Assembly: GCA_033807775.1 (NCBI GenBank)
Contig: CM066327.1
Location: forward strand, 94,138,295 to 94,202,294
Length of the DNA: 64,000 nt
From: Saussurea involucrata
Lineage: Eukaryota > Streptophyta > Magnoliopsida > Asterales > Asteraceae
Direction of reading: 5' to 3'
Made by a program: the position numbers and the translations under genes. Numbering within the stretch: the stretch's first letter is position 1; the number at the start of each line of letters is the position of its first letter. Shown here piece by piece: positions 9,373-20,969 of this stretch. The notes under the pieces were generated by a model, which saw only the letters and a list, made by a program, of their open reading frames with translations, did not search any database and was not told the origin of the DNA.

Positions 9373-10349
9373 TGTTGATCCAAACCCTCAGTGGTTTGAT
9401 AATGACCCTCTCTTATATACTTAGTGAAAATTGTAAGTAAACAATATGTATCAGAGTTTCACTATCGCTGATAAGTACTAAGATCTTACAGTATCGCTGA
9501 TAGGAACTCTCGCTCTTTAAATTAAACATTCAGCGAACACTGTTCACCATTAATGCTCTGAGTCTGTTCAGTCATTATGATGATCGCTGATAAGTTAGTT
9601 GTTTACTTATGATCCCTGAAGACAAGTTTCACATCAACAAAGGTTCTACGCTGAAGTCGAAGATCAAGCTCAAGAACCAGCGACAAGTCTCCTAATGAAC
9701 TGATGCGGATCAGCGAAGACTCAGATTTGTCCACTCAACGTGAAGTATCAAGTACAAGACTTCCGCTATCGCTGAACTTTATCATTCGCTGAATAGATAA
9801 TGATAAAGCTCTGAATCAACGAAAGCTGATCATGAAGTCCTCCGTACAAAGTACTTTTGTCTTAACCACCCTTGCATGACTCCGTACGAAATGTCAGAAA
9901 AGAACCTCCGAATGTCTGAAATCGTACAACCACTCTGATACTACACTGTTCATCCATGCGGCTACTAAGGTTGTCAACCAAGGTCAATGACATGCAACCA
10001 ACCAGCTGATGACACGTGTAAAGTGTATACTGACTTGCATTAAATGCATGTAGTATATAAAGAGATGAACCCACTTCATTTGAAGTAACTTGCTAACTCT
10101 GGACAAGTTCAATCTCTTATCTCAATATAGGTTATTATTAGTAATTTCCTTATCTCTCTTAGTGCAAGAAACCTTAGTGTTCCAACTTGTTTATATTTAG
10201 GTTTATCCTTAATCTTGTTTCCGCAACAAGCTGTAAATTGTTAATGATTTATCAATAAACAATTTAGAAAAGTTAAATCTGTGTGTTTGTATTCAACCCC
10301 CCCCCCCCCCCCCCCTTCTACAAACTTGTATAGGCCTTCGGGAGCAACA
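9373..10349 (+). repeat. 5' LTR of B1 (977 bp)
   Basis: The ends are TGTTGATCC...GAGCAACA. A G-box CACGTG (10013-10018) lies about 36 bases before a TATA box TATATAAA (10054-10061). The words ATCGCTGA and TCAGCGA recur throughout. Near its 3' end there is an uninterrupted run of 19 C (10297-10315), where the 3' LTR has CCCCCCTCCC. Confidence 0.95.
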
Positions 10350-10351
10350 AG

Positions 10352-10363
10352 TGGTATCAGAGC
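10352..10363 (+). other. Primer-binding site of B1
   Basis: TGGTATCAGAGC lies two bases after the 5' LTR. It is the standard plant copia site complementary to the 3' end of initiator tRNA-Met and primes minus-strand DNA synthesis. Confidence 0.93.
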
Positions 10364-10429
10364 ATATTTGTTTAATCTCATAAACAAGATCTAATCTAAG
10401 ATATTTCTCTTCCTTGCTATTATCTGAAA

Positions 10430-12847
10430 ATGGCCACCAACACAAACACAAATTATATAGACAATGGTTCTCTTGCTAAACCCCCTAGATTTTCCAAAGA
10501 TAACTTCAACTTATGGAAAAATAGGATGACACTCTTCTTAGAAGGTGTAGACCCTACTATGCCTTACAATCTCGAGAATGGTCCATTCATCCCTGTAAGA
10601 ATTGATGCTGCAGTTCCAGCCGCTGAGAATAGATCTGCTATTCCAGAAAGGCTGGTCCCTAAGGAAATATTTCAATGGACCGACGAAGATAAGAAGAAAG
10701 TGGCTATAGATACAAAAGCCAGATCCATACTATCCATGGCTCTTCCTGACGAAGTCTACCATTCCGTCATGAATCTGAAAACATCAAAAGCCATGTGGGA
10801 CACAATATGTGTTCAGTATGAAGGAACGTCTGAAGTCCAGGACTCAAGAAAGATCAACCTGGTAAGACAATACGAAAGCTTCATTTCCGGTAAGAATGAA
10901 TCTCTCTCTGAAGTTCACCAACGTTTTAATTGTTTAATTATAGATCTGAAAACTGTTGGTAAGGAATATTCTAACTTTGAAGTTCTGACAAAGTTTCTAG
11001 AATGTTTACCTGAAAGCTGGGACAATTATTCTATGTGTCTCAAGCTGTCAAAGGATCTAAAATCAATGAATCTTTCAACCTTATATGGCACGTTGCTGAA
11101 TCATGAGCAATCGAGCCATCTTAAGAAGAATCTTGTAAAAGATTCCAAAAGCACCCCTGTTGCTTTAATCTCAGAGGAACCTTCTACTCAGCGACCCTCG
11201 GTCACTATCACTGAGTTAGAAAGTAACTCTGAAAGGTCATCAGATTCTGATTCTTCAGATGATGATGAATCTTTGGCTCTCTTAACTAAAAAGTTCAGGA
11301 GATTTGCCAAAAAGAAAATGTTTAGAAATAACAAACCTCTTTCCATAACTGACAAGCCTAGATCATCAGCTTTTGTTGATAAGGCTACTGCTACTTGTTT
11401 TAATTGCAAAAAGACAGGACATTTCGCTAACGAGTGTAGGTCTAAGAAAGTTTCTAGACCCTCAGCTTTTACAAAGAAATCCTTTGTTCCAATGAATAAA
11501 GATGACAAATATTCAAAGTTGAAAGAAAAATATGCTAAGCTGAAAAGCTTTAAGAAGAAGAATAAAGGCCTGATGGCTAACTATGATTGGGCTGCTTCTG
11601 ATGAAGAAGCATCATCATCTGACTCTGAAGATGATGAAGCAAATCTATGTCTTATGGCCAAGATTGAAGAAGAGGAAGAAAGTTCAGACATTCCCTCCAC
11701 TTCAACCTCTGCTATTCAGGTATCACCTTCCTTCTTTACCAATATTGCAAATATTGATGAAGCTGATAGTCTCTGTAAGATCGATCTCTTGACTAGAAGT
11801 TTATACGAAGCCATGAACGGCAAAACCGTGGTTGAAAACCAAAACCTTGATCTCGCTGAAAAGCTTAAAAACTGCCACCTTCAAATAGAAAAGCTTTCTA
11901 AAATTGAAGAAGATTTTAAAGATCAAGTATATTTAAATCAGCTAGTCAAAATCGAACGAGCAGAAGCTATCGCTGCATTAAAAGCTGAAAACGCTACTGT
12001 TGAAGGATGGTGTAATTCTTCAACAAAGATCACTGAGATAATAAAGTCTCAGATTCCCCTAAGTGATAAACGTGGTCTGGGTTACAAATATGATACTCCA
12101 AAACCAACCACTGAGCGTTCAATGCTTAAATTTGGAACGTTCGTATCCTCAGTCGCTGATACTTCATCTTCTCAGTGCTCCTCGTCCAATACACCAATCC
12201 CTGAGGAAACTCCTACCTCCTCAAAAGGCAAGGAGAAAATGGTTTATTCAAAACTTACCTCTGTCTCTAAAGACAAAGGTAAAGGAACTGTTATTTACCA
12301 GAATCCTCAGAAGGGTACCTTAGTACCAAAGCTGAATGCTTCTAAAGCTTCAGTGACTCATCCCTCTGGATCAAGGAAGCAGATCTCTGGATCTATTCAG
12401 CGATCTACTCCTAGACTTAGAGTGGATGTCCTTGGTAAGAAATCTGAAGAACTGAATGTTCGTCCCATTTCTAAAGCCAATAGTTTACTTGGTGCTGGCA
12501 CTTCTAATTCGAAATCAAAAGCTCAGCATTCAAATGGTCCTAGAACTATTTTTAGTTATAGGAAATGTTATCACTGTGGACTTACCGATCATATTGCTAG
12601 TAAGTGCCCCACGGCCACCAAAGCTGAAAAGATAGCTAAGGTGAAGATTGCCCCCAAGGTAAAGAAGACCAACCCTGGTGCAAATCAGGTCAAGGTGAAT
12701 CTTACCACTGAAGTTAAGAAATTAACCAAAGTGAAGAAAGACAAAGCTGAATCTTCAAATGCTGCGAATACTACTGAATCTTCCATTCCAACTACTTCCA
12801 CTAACAAATGTATATACATGGTCAAGTGGGTACCCAAGAAAAACTAA
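10430..12847 (+). CDS. gag: Gag of B1 (805 aa)
   Basis: This is the nucleocapsid precursor that packages the element RNA into cytoplasmic virus-like particles. The N-terminal 230 residues match the plant copia gag domain (FSKDNFNLWKNRM, then KAMWDTICVQYEG). A zinc knuckle CFNCKKTGHFANEC lies at about residues 322-335. A second, CYHCGLTDHIASKC, lies near 713-726, unusually far away and close to the C-terminus; between them is an acidic, Ser-rich and coiled region. The protein ends in KWVPKKN and TAA. Pol starts in the same frame about 18 bases later, after a splice-acceptor-like TTGCAG ending at 12865. The frame is intact although pol is broken. Confidence 0.9.
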   Translation: MATNTNTNYIDNGSLAKPPRFSKDNFNLWKNRMTLFLEGVDPTMPYNLENGPFIPVRIDAAVPAAENRSAIPERLVPKEIFQWTDEDKKKVAIDTKARSILSMALPDEVYHSVMNLKTSKAMWDTICVQYEGTSEVQDSRKINLVRQYESFISGKNESLSEVHQRFNCLIIDLKTVGKEYSNFEVLTKFLECLPESWDNYSMCLKLSKDLKSMNLSTLYGTLLNHEQSSHLKKNLVKDSKSTPVALISEEPSTQRPSVTITELESNSERSSDSDSSDDDESLALLTKKFRRFAKKKMFRNNKPLSITDKPRSSAFVDKATATCFNCKKTGHFANECRSKKVSRPSAFTKKSFVPMNKDDKYSKLKEKYAKLKSFKKKNKGLMANYDWAASDEEASSSDSEDDEANLCLMAKIEEEEESSDIPSTSTSAIQVSPSFFTNIANIDEADSLCKIDLLTRSLYEAMNGKTVVENQNLDLAEKLKNCHLQIEKLSKIEEDFKDQVYLNQLVKIERAEAIAALKAENATVEGWCNSSTKITEIIKSQIPLSDKRGLGYKYDTPKPTTERSMLKFGTFVSSVADTSSSQCSSSNTPIPEETPTSSKGKEKMVYSKLTSVSKDKGKGTVIYQNPQKGTLVPKLNASKASVTHPSGSRKQISGSIQRSTPRLRVDVLGKKSEELNVRPISKANSLLGAGTSNSKSKAQHSNGPRTIFSYRKCYHCGLTDHIASKCPTATKAEKIAKVKIAPKVKKTNPGANQVKVNLTTEVKKLTKVKKDKAESSNAANTTESSIPTTSTNKCIYMVKWVPKKN

Positions 12848-12865
12848 TCTTCCTTTGTATTGCAG

Positions 12866-15800
12866 GTTAAGAAGGGTATCTGGTATCTCGATAGCGGATG
12901 CTCTAGATACATGACTGGAAAGAAAAGCATGCTCGCTGAATACAAGGAAGAGAAGGGTCCCTCTGTAACTTTCGGTGGAAATGGAAAAGGACATACCCGA
13001 GGGTATGATGTACTTTCAAATGGTACAACATCCTTCAGAAGAGTTGCATATGTTGAAGGGCTGAAGCATAATCTTCTAAGCATCAGTCAGCTTTGCGACA
13101 TGAATAACAAAGTAATCTTTACTAAGGAATCCTGCTTTGTCACTGACAAAAAGGAGAAGATAGCTCTCAGCGGTTATCGTTTGGAAAATGTTTATGTAAT
13201 AAACATGGACTCAACAACCACTGAGAACTCCTGTTTCTTCTCAAAGGCCTCATCTGATGTCAACTGGCTATGGCATAAGAGGCTATCTCATCTAAATTTC
13301 AAGACACTGAACACTCTTTCTTCAAAAGAGTTAGTCACTGGTCTACCTCAGCATTCATACGCCAAAGAGTCTTTATGTTCATCGTGTGAAAAAGGGAAGC
13401 AGACCAAAGCAAGCTTTAAATCAAAGCAAGTTTCATCAGTGTCATCTCCTCTACAACTACTCCATATGGATTTGTTTGGCCCTGTTAACAAACAATCCAT
13501 CGCTGGAAAGAAATATACGCTGGTCATAGTTGATGAATTCTCTCGCTTCACTTGGGTAATGTTTCTCCGTTCTAAGAGTGACACCCCTGAAGAACTCATC
13601 ACCTTTGTTCGGAAGATGGAAACCCTGAACAATCTGACAGTTCGCTCAATAAGGAGTGATCATGGGACTGAATTCAAAAACAGTTCTCTTGATTCCTTCC
13701 TTGAGAGTAAGGGTATTTCTCACAACTTCTCTTCAGTGAGAACACCGCAACAAAATGGAGTCGCTGAAAGAAGAAATAGAACAATTATTGAAGCTGCACG
13801 TTCAATGCTCAGCGATTCTCACCTGCCTACTCAATTTTGGGCAGAAGCTGTCAACACTGCTTGTTTTACGCAAAACAGGTCGCTGATAGTTAAAAGATTC
13901 AAAAAGACAGCCTATGAACTCTTTCATGGGAGAAAGCCTTCAATCAGCTTTCTTCGCATCTTTGGATGTCAGTGTTTCATACTGAACAACAGAGATGCTC
14001 TTGGAAAGTTTGATCCTAAGGATGATGTGGAATCGTTCTTGGATACTCCTCAGTTTCCAAAGCCTTCAGAGTCTTCAATCGTAGAAGACAAACTGTAGAA
14101 TAAACTATTCACGTCACGTTTGACGAATCCCGTTCAGCGAACTCTAAACCGTCCGCTAATACTGAAGAACTGAATCAATGGATGATTTCTCATCTTGGTG
14201 ATTCAGAAGATATTCCCACTCCTCATGCTCATCCAGTAAAAGATGATAGTCCTCCTATCATTCCAAATATGCAGAATAGTGAAGCTGAAACATCATGGGT
14301 CTCAGCTGTTCCTATAAACACTATACCTACCGCTGAACCAAATGCCTCAGACATTCCATCTATCTCTCAGCAATCAGTAAATGAAATGACAAATGCAAGT
14401 ATTCCTCTCTTAACTGAAACTCCAGAAGTAGCTGAAGCCTCATCCTCAGCTCCTCCAGTTCAAGATGAGTCAGCGACTTATGCTCCGGCTCAGCGATGGA
14501 CCGTAAATCACCCAATTGATGAAATTCTTGGTGATCCAAACGCTGGTGTTCAGACTCAATGAAGTGCAGGTAATATTTGTTTATTTGTTAACTTTATTTA
14601 TTTAACTGAACCAAAGAAAATAGATGATGCCCTCAAAGATCCAAACTGGGTCAGCGCCATGCAAGAAGAGCTGACTGAATTCGAAAGAAACTAAGTTTGG
14701 AAACTTGTTCGGAGACCAACTGATAAAACAGTAATAGGCACTAAATGGGTCTATCGAAACAAGTTGGACGAACATGGTACTGTAACCCGCAACAAAGCTC
14801 GTCTTGTTGCTCAGGGATACAGACAAGAGGAAGGTATAGATTATGACGAAACATTTGCTCCAGTAGCAGGACTTGAATCTATTCGTCTATTCTTAGCATA
14901 TGTTGTACACAAAAACTTCAAAGTACATCAGATGGATGTTAAGTCAGCGTTTCTGAATAGAAAGCTGAATGAAGAAGTGTATGTGGAACAACCTCCAGGA
15001 TTCTCAGATTCTAAGCATCCAGGTTATGTATATAAACTGGATAAGGCACTTTATGGATTGAAGCAAGCTCCTCGTGCATGGTATGACACTCTTTCTACTT
15101 ATCTCCATATTGAAAAATTTGAGCGAGGTAAGATTGACAAAACTCTATTTTTTTGAAAAGTGAAAGGTCATATCATTCTAGTTCAAATATATGTTGATGA
15201 CATTATATTTGGTTCTACTAACCCTGATCTTTGTACTCGTTTCGCTGATAGAATGAAAGATGAGTATAAAATGAGCATGATGGGTGAACTAACATATTTC
15301 CTTGGCTTTCAGATTAAGCAAACTGAAAAAGGAACGTTTATTAATCAGGGAAAGTATGTTAAAGATATGCTGAATAAATTTGATTTAACTCATAGTTCAG
15401 CTATGAAAACCCCTATGGCACCACCGCTGACACTTGACAAGGATTCAAAGGGAATACCTGTTAATGTCACGCTGTACCGTGGGATGATCGGCTCTCTCTT
15501 GTATCTTACAGCTAGCCGACCCGATATTATGTATGCAACATGTTTGTGTGCACGATATCAAGGTGAACCTATGTTATCTCATATGAAAGCTGTAAAGCGA
15601 ATCTTTCGATACCTTAAGGGTACAGCGAACCTAGGTCTTTGGTATCCCAAAGATTCAGGATTCGATCTAACCGCCTATTCAGATAGTGATTTTGCAGGTT
15701 GCAAAATGGATAGGAAAAGCACCACAGGAGGATGTCAGCTCCTGGGTGGAAAGCTGGTAAGTTGGACTAGTAAAAAGCAAAATTCAGTGTCCACTTCCAC

Positions 15801-16137
15801 AGCTGAAGCTGAATATGTAGCTGCTGGAAGCTGTTGTTCTCAAGTCTTGTGAATGAGAAATCAGCTACTAGACTATGATCTTCAGCTCTCCAAAATTCCA
15901 ATCTATTGCGACAGCACAAGTGCTATCGCCATAGCAAACAATCCAGTACTACATTCAAAGACCAAACACATAGAAATCAGATATCATTTTATCAGAGATC
16001 ATGTGATGAATGCTGATATAGAACTTCATTTTATCCCAACTGATTATCAGTTAGCTGATTTATTTACCAAACCTCTTGATGAGACAAGATTCAACTTTCT
16101 CTTCAGCGAGCTTGGAATGTTGAACTTTGAAGGGTAA
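12866..16137 (+). pseudogene. pol: Pol of B1 (PR-IN-RT-RH), broken
   Basis: The protease motif is WYLDSGCSRYMTG. Integrase shows the HHCC finger (WHKRLSHLNF...CSSCEKGK) and the DDE residues in HMDLFGP, RSDHGTEF and NGVAERRNR. RT shows YGLKQAPRAWYD and YVDDIIFGS. RNase H shows SDSDFAGCK and STAEAEYVAAGS. The frame is disrupted around 14025-14100 (frameshift at the integrase C-terminus, stop 14096-14098). Further stops lie near 14560 and at 14692-14694, 15154-15156 and 15850-15852 (the expected Trp is TGA). It has no AUG of its own near the start and is in frame with gag. The copy cannot make active pol. Confidence 0.93.
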
Positions 16138-17126
16138 AATCCTCAACGGTTCACATTGATCAGCGATAGGATAAAATCAACTCGTATAACCTATTCAATC
16201 ATCTTCTCTCTGAAGAAAACTTGGTTAAGCTGATATCAAGGTATGTTTTCTCTCTCTGACAATCGCATGAAAATGCAAGATTTCAAAACAAATTGCATCG
16301 CCGAATATCTCTTCCTTAACAGCGATATTTTGGAAATTCTTAAAACCATCACTGATATTTTCATTCAGTGCTTCATGTTTGTAAAAGAGTCCCTGAGCTT
16401 TCAAAACCTCAGAGACATCCTAAAAGAATATGAAAGGACAGTTGTGACGTCATTACAACGGATAAACCCAGGCACGATTTCTCTTTCTGACACACGTTTG
16501 CACGTCTCGTTCAAACTTACAATCAAATGCAAACACGTGTCCGTGTCACGATGAAAATATTTTCCCGCTCAAGATTTTCTCTCTCTAATCTCTCTATATA
16601 AACAAACTCGTGGTTTATATTTTTCTTTTACGCGAACAATCTTCCTCCGCAAGAAAGAATTCACTGTTGCATTTGTGCTTTCTAAAACTTCAAGAACTGT
16701 TCATCATCTTCTTCATCAAACATCAAGGTTAATATGTTCTTATTTATTACCGAATGCGTATAACTTGTTTCCGATCTTTTCCTTGTTTTAACAAGATCAA
16801 ACAAAAGAACTTCTTAAAAATAAAATCATTTTTTTCATGGTTTTATGAACACAACCATTTCATGGTTGTTCTTCAAGTTTAAATGCAAAAATCTTAAACT
16901 TGTTCTTCATTCGTTTCCAGAATCTACTTCTTCTTAGAAAACTGGATAACAAGAATAAATGAGTTTTACATTTCGTTTCTTAAAATCAAGAAAAACCCTA
17001 ATCTTCATTAAGACATTTGTGTCTGAATGAAATGGATAAAATTTGAACCATCTTAATGGAAAATCTTTCCACATTAAGATTATTCCTATTTGTTAACTTC
17101 TTTGGTTGAACTGATAATACAGAGAA
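16138..17126 (+). promoter_or_regulatory. Pol-ORF3 spacer of B1: internal promoter and 5'UTR intron
   Basis: Between the pol stop and the ORF3 ATG lie a G-box CACGTG (16534-16539) and a TATA box TATATAAA (16595-16602). Downstream, AAG|GTTAATATG (donor, intron from 16728) and GATAATACAG| (acceptor, intron to 17122) delimit a possible 395-nt intron ending four bases before the ATG at 17127. B3 has the same G-box, TATA and splice sites at matching spacing. The layout resembles an ordinary plant gene promoter and leader, suggesting ORF3 has its own transcript. This is inferred from sequence only. Confidence 0.55.
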
Positions 17127-19764
17127 ATGGCATCGTCTGACATTCCTGCTACCGCTGAGAACATCTCCGCTGATTCTGAGGAAGTGGAATTAATCAAGGC
17201 TCCTCAGGTTAAGTTCACTCTAGATCAACTAGGTTGGACCAAAACGAACAACCTTTCTGCGCTTCTCGAGTTTCCTCCTCGAAAGCAAGTCACACATCTG
17301 AAAGATACTGTGAATTTTCTAAAGAATTGCTGCATTTCAACAGCCCTGACCATCTCACCTCCTGCAAGTCAGCTACTACTATCCCAGTTCTGGTACTCTG
17401 CCAGACACTCTCAGTTACCATCCGCCAAAGATCCCTCCAAAACAATTGATTGTATCCTCAGCGATACTGAGTATGGCACGATAAAGATTACACCTGCCAT
17501 CATTCGCAAATCTCTGAACTTTCCCAACGCTACAAAAGAAAAGCCTTTTGTTCCTTTCCCTGACCATAAGAAACTCGCTGACAAAGAAGCTCTTATTGCA
17601 TTTTTCGATGCAATGGGCTATGTATGGGAAATTGGCAGAGACAAGAAGCCTGAGAAGAAGATGACCCCGCTAAAGAAGTCGAAAATGCCCAGCGAGATGA
17701 ACTTCATATTCGCTCACCTAATCAGCTGCATGACTGCCAAGACCGGCTCCTCTGACCAAGCCGCTCAACCTCAGCAAGCAATGGGATACGCTCTGCTGAA
17801 AGGTCTACACATTGACTGGGCATCTCTTATCTATGATGACTTGGTGCAATGAGTAGACTCTGCCGCTGACAGACCACCATGGGTTCCTTACCCCCATTCA
17901 TCAGCGCCATCTTCCAATATGGCCTGAAGGACAGCTACCCGCAAGAGGGCGACCTGAAACTCTCTCAGGTTGGCCCTAAGGTACTTCACTTCAAACCAGT
18001 TGAAAATGAGGTACGTCTTTCTACCCTTTTAACTCTTATCAACCCTTCTTCTTCTAATTCTGTGGCTCCTTCAGCGACAATACCCATCGTTGATACCCTG
18101 GCCACAAAATCCTCTCCTTCTAAGAAAAGGAAACATTCATCTACCCCACTTGGTTCTAAAAGGATCAAGAAAACAAAGGAGCAACCCCAACAATCTCATG
18201 CTGAAGACTCCTCAGCTCTTTCTGCAGAGCTGAAGGAACGTTCAGTGGTACGCTCTGCCACACCTGAACAACCCATCCATTCCATCCCAACTTCAGCGTC
18301 TCTAAACGCTGAGGTTACAAACTTGGAACCTACCCAACCTCCTTTAGTCTCTCAAAAGACTGATGAAGTGATTTGCAGCGTATCCAACGCTGAACTCAGA
18401 ACCCAACCTCCATTCTTATCCTTCGCTCCTCCCTCTACTCATTTGGTCTCTCCTCCAGAACTCGCTGGAGCTGCCATTATTTCTACGGAAACTAAATCTG
18501 ATTCTCCAGAAATGATGAAGACAGGACCTGCAGGACAATCCATGGGCACTTTTGAAGATAACATGGAACATTTTTCAGGAACCCGTAATTTAACGAGTTC
18601 ATCAATCCTCCTGCAGGTACACACCAACCCATAAACACTGTCACTAAACCCCAAAATTCTGAGCTTTCCTATGTTCACAAGTTCTTATATGTTACAGGTC
18701 CTAATTTGGGAGACATCAACGCCTCTCTGAAGTCCGTGGAGACAAAGCTGACAGGTCTCACCACTACTCTTTCAAATAACTCTACAGCTGTAACAAACGC
18801 CGGAGAGAATCTTATAAAGCTGACAACGGTGTTGGAGAAGAAGGCTTCCACAGATGACTTGAAGCAGGTTGATAAAACTCTCAGCGACTTCGCCATGGTG
18901 CTCGCTGACATCTACACAGACTACACCTCTCTCAAAAATTCAGTTTCATCCATGTCCAGCGAGGTCACAACGCTGAAGACATCGGTTGGACAACTAGAGG
19001 GAGATATGTCTACTGTAAAGACTGACTTAGGCTCTGTAAAGACCGATGTTAGTTCGATGAAATCGATGATCGAGCAGCTGCTACACAAAGCGAATACTCC
19101 TGCTCCTGTCCCTGCATCTGACAATTTCACAGCGGCGGATCGCACTGAGCTGGAGAAGATCAATCCTGCTATTTCTTGCCTTCAAGACAGAATAACAAAG
19201 ATTGAAGATTCGATAGGTATCTCTGGCCAAGAAGACAGAGAACCTACCAACGCTGCTGAGTCAACCCATTCCTCCCCCACTCATCATGAGAAAGAGGGGG
19301 GGAAGAGCGCTGAAGATCTCTCCAAGAGCGCTGAAGACCTTTCCCATGATGAATCTATTAGGGGAGAGAAGAAGGATGCTGAAGAAACCACCGCTGGACC
19401 TCAGGGAGATGAAAACCCTGAGGAAACCGAGAAGCTCACCTCTGTATCTGAGTGGGAGCAACTCGAAGAAGAAGCTGATAAAACCGAATCCGAAGCAGAA
19501 GATGATGAAGCCGTCGACATCCCTGATAATGAACCATCCTCTTCTCCAAAGAATGATGATGATGATGATGACGAAGATGACGATGACTTCTTTATCGTCA
19601 AACCTGCTCCGAAGATCAAAGTTTTTAAGGGAATATCGATAAATGAACCTTCAGGGGAGCGGACAAAGACAAAGCCCTCAGCCTCTGGAGCTGAGAAAGG
19701 CAAAGGCAAAAGCGTCGCTGAAGATGACAATCTGACGATCTTGCTTGAAAAGCCGGTTTGTCAG

Positions 19765-19903
19765 GTACACTAAACATCTCTCACTTCATCCCTCCTCTTT
19801 CATACACTATCAGTTCTACTACCCAAGCCTATACACTTGAACAAATTTTCTCTCTCTGATTCTACCCAAGTTGTTACTTGTAAGATCGTTGTGTTTCAGC
19901 TAG
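19765..19903 (+). other. Probable spliceosomal intron in ORF3 of B1
   Basis: The upstream exon ends ...TTTGTCAG and the intron starts GTACAC. It ends TTTCAGCTAG before TCCTCTCCCC. Joining at phase 0 keeps the frame (…PVCQ|SSPLFEDIAEGS) and removes the TAA in the intron. In B3 the flanking exons are conserved but the same interval (58837-58995) is 159 nt instead of 139 and strongly diverged, as expected for an intron. Confidence 0.65.
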
Positions 19904-20693
19904 TCCTCTCCCCTCTTTGAGGATATCGCTGAAGGTTCCACAACTGCGACTTCACCAATAATACCAGCTGTTGCTGAAGAAATAATCCCAGTCTTAGATT
20001 TGAACTCTGAGACTGATGAACCAGAAGAACAGCTACTCTTGCACAGAGACAGACCTTCCTTAGCTCCTCAAAAGCTAAGTGAAGAAGTTCAGAAAACAAG
20101 AGAAGAGATAATAAAGCAATTCGAGGATCAGCGAATCATTCTGAGGCGTGATCAACTTCCTTCAGTTCCTCAAAAGTTCAGAATTTCCAAAAAGGAATAC
20201 AAGGATCACCTCAGAGCTGAAAGATTAATCGCTGAAAGAAAGGAAGCTGAAGAAAAGGACAGAGAATACGCCATCCAGCTTTCTAAACGATAAATAAAAG
20301 ACCCCAAGCTGAAAAGAGTTCCCATTGATGTTCAACGTAAGCTCTGGGAAGACGCCAAGAAGATAACTGAAGAAAAGAGAACTGTGTCTCAGTCCACTTT
20401 AGCCTGGTGCAAAGAAAAGGTCAACTACAGACTCTCTCCTGCCAAAATCAACAAGGTATTCATCTCTGGAAGAACAACCCTTGTTTCAATCGCTGAAGTC
20501 GAGATATTCAGAGAAGATAAGAAGTACGAAAAATTCTATGCTGAAGCCATAACGAAGTATGGTCTCTCTGAATGGTTGGAGATCAGGTTAGCCATCCAGA
20601 AGTCCAAGTCGAAGTACAAGGAACATGTTGAAAAGATGATCAACAAACAAATCGACTTAGTCTACTCCTGTGTGGATATTCCTCCTCCTCCTC

Positions 20694-20969
20694 TGTTAAA
20701 CCAAGATCTAATCAAGATAGAGAATATATGAATCTGTTATCTATTTCACTCAAGAACACATTACAAGATTAGGTGTTCTGTACAAGTGTTTCTCTCTCTA
20801 GAATATAAGAATGTGAGTTAAGTATGTCTAGAGTCTTCTATTCAAACACACAACTAAACCTATTTATACTAAACACAATACAAGGTGTGAACAACACAAT
20901 ACAACTCAATACATTGACTTTCACTTTGACCTTTCTATATTTAAACGTTGAAGACATATTGCACTAACA
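20694..20969 (-). repeat. 3' LTR of element C (276 bp)
   Basis: The ends on the plus strand are TGTTAAACC...GCACTAACA. It is followed by the minus-strand PPT CCAAGGGGGAGAT (20970-20982). It pairs with 25726-26001. Confidence 0.95.

Noticed and set aside
18616..18700. A further intron in B1 ORF3 (GTACAC...GTTACAG)
   Set aside because: In B3 the matching 81 nt are open, in frame and encode a conserved-looking peptide, so it is probably coding.
19401..19730. Serine-rich minus-strand frame
   Set aside because: Antisense of the Asp/Glu-rich part of ORF3; the Ser runs are the complement of GAT/GAA repeats.
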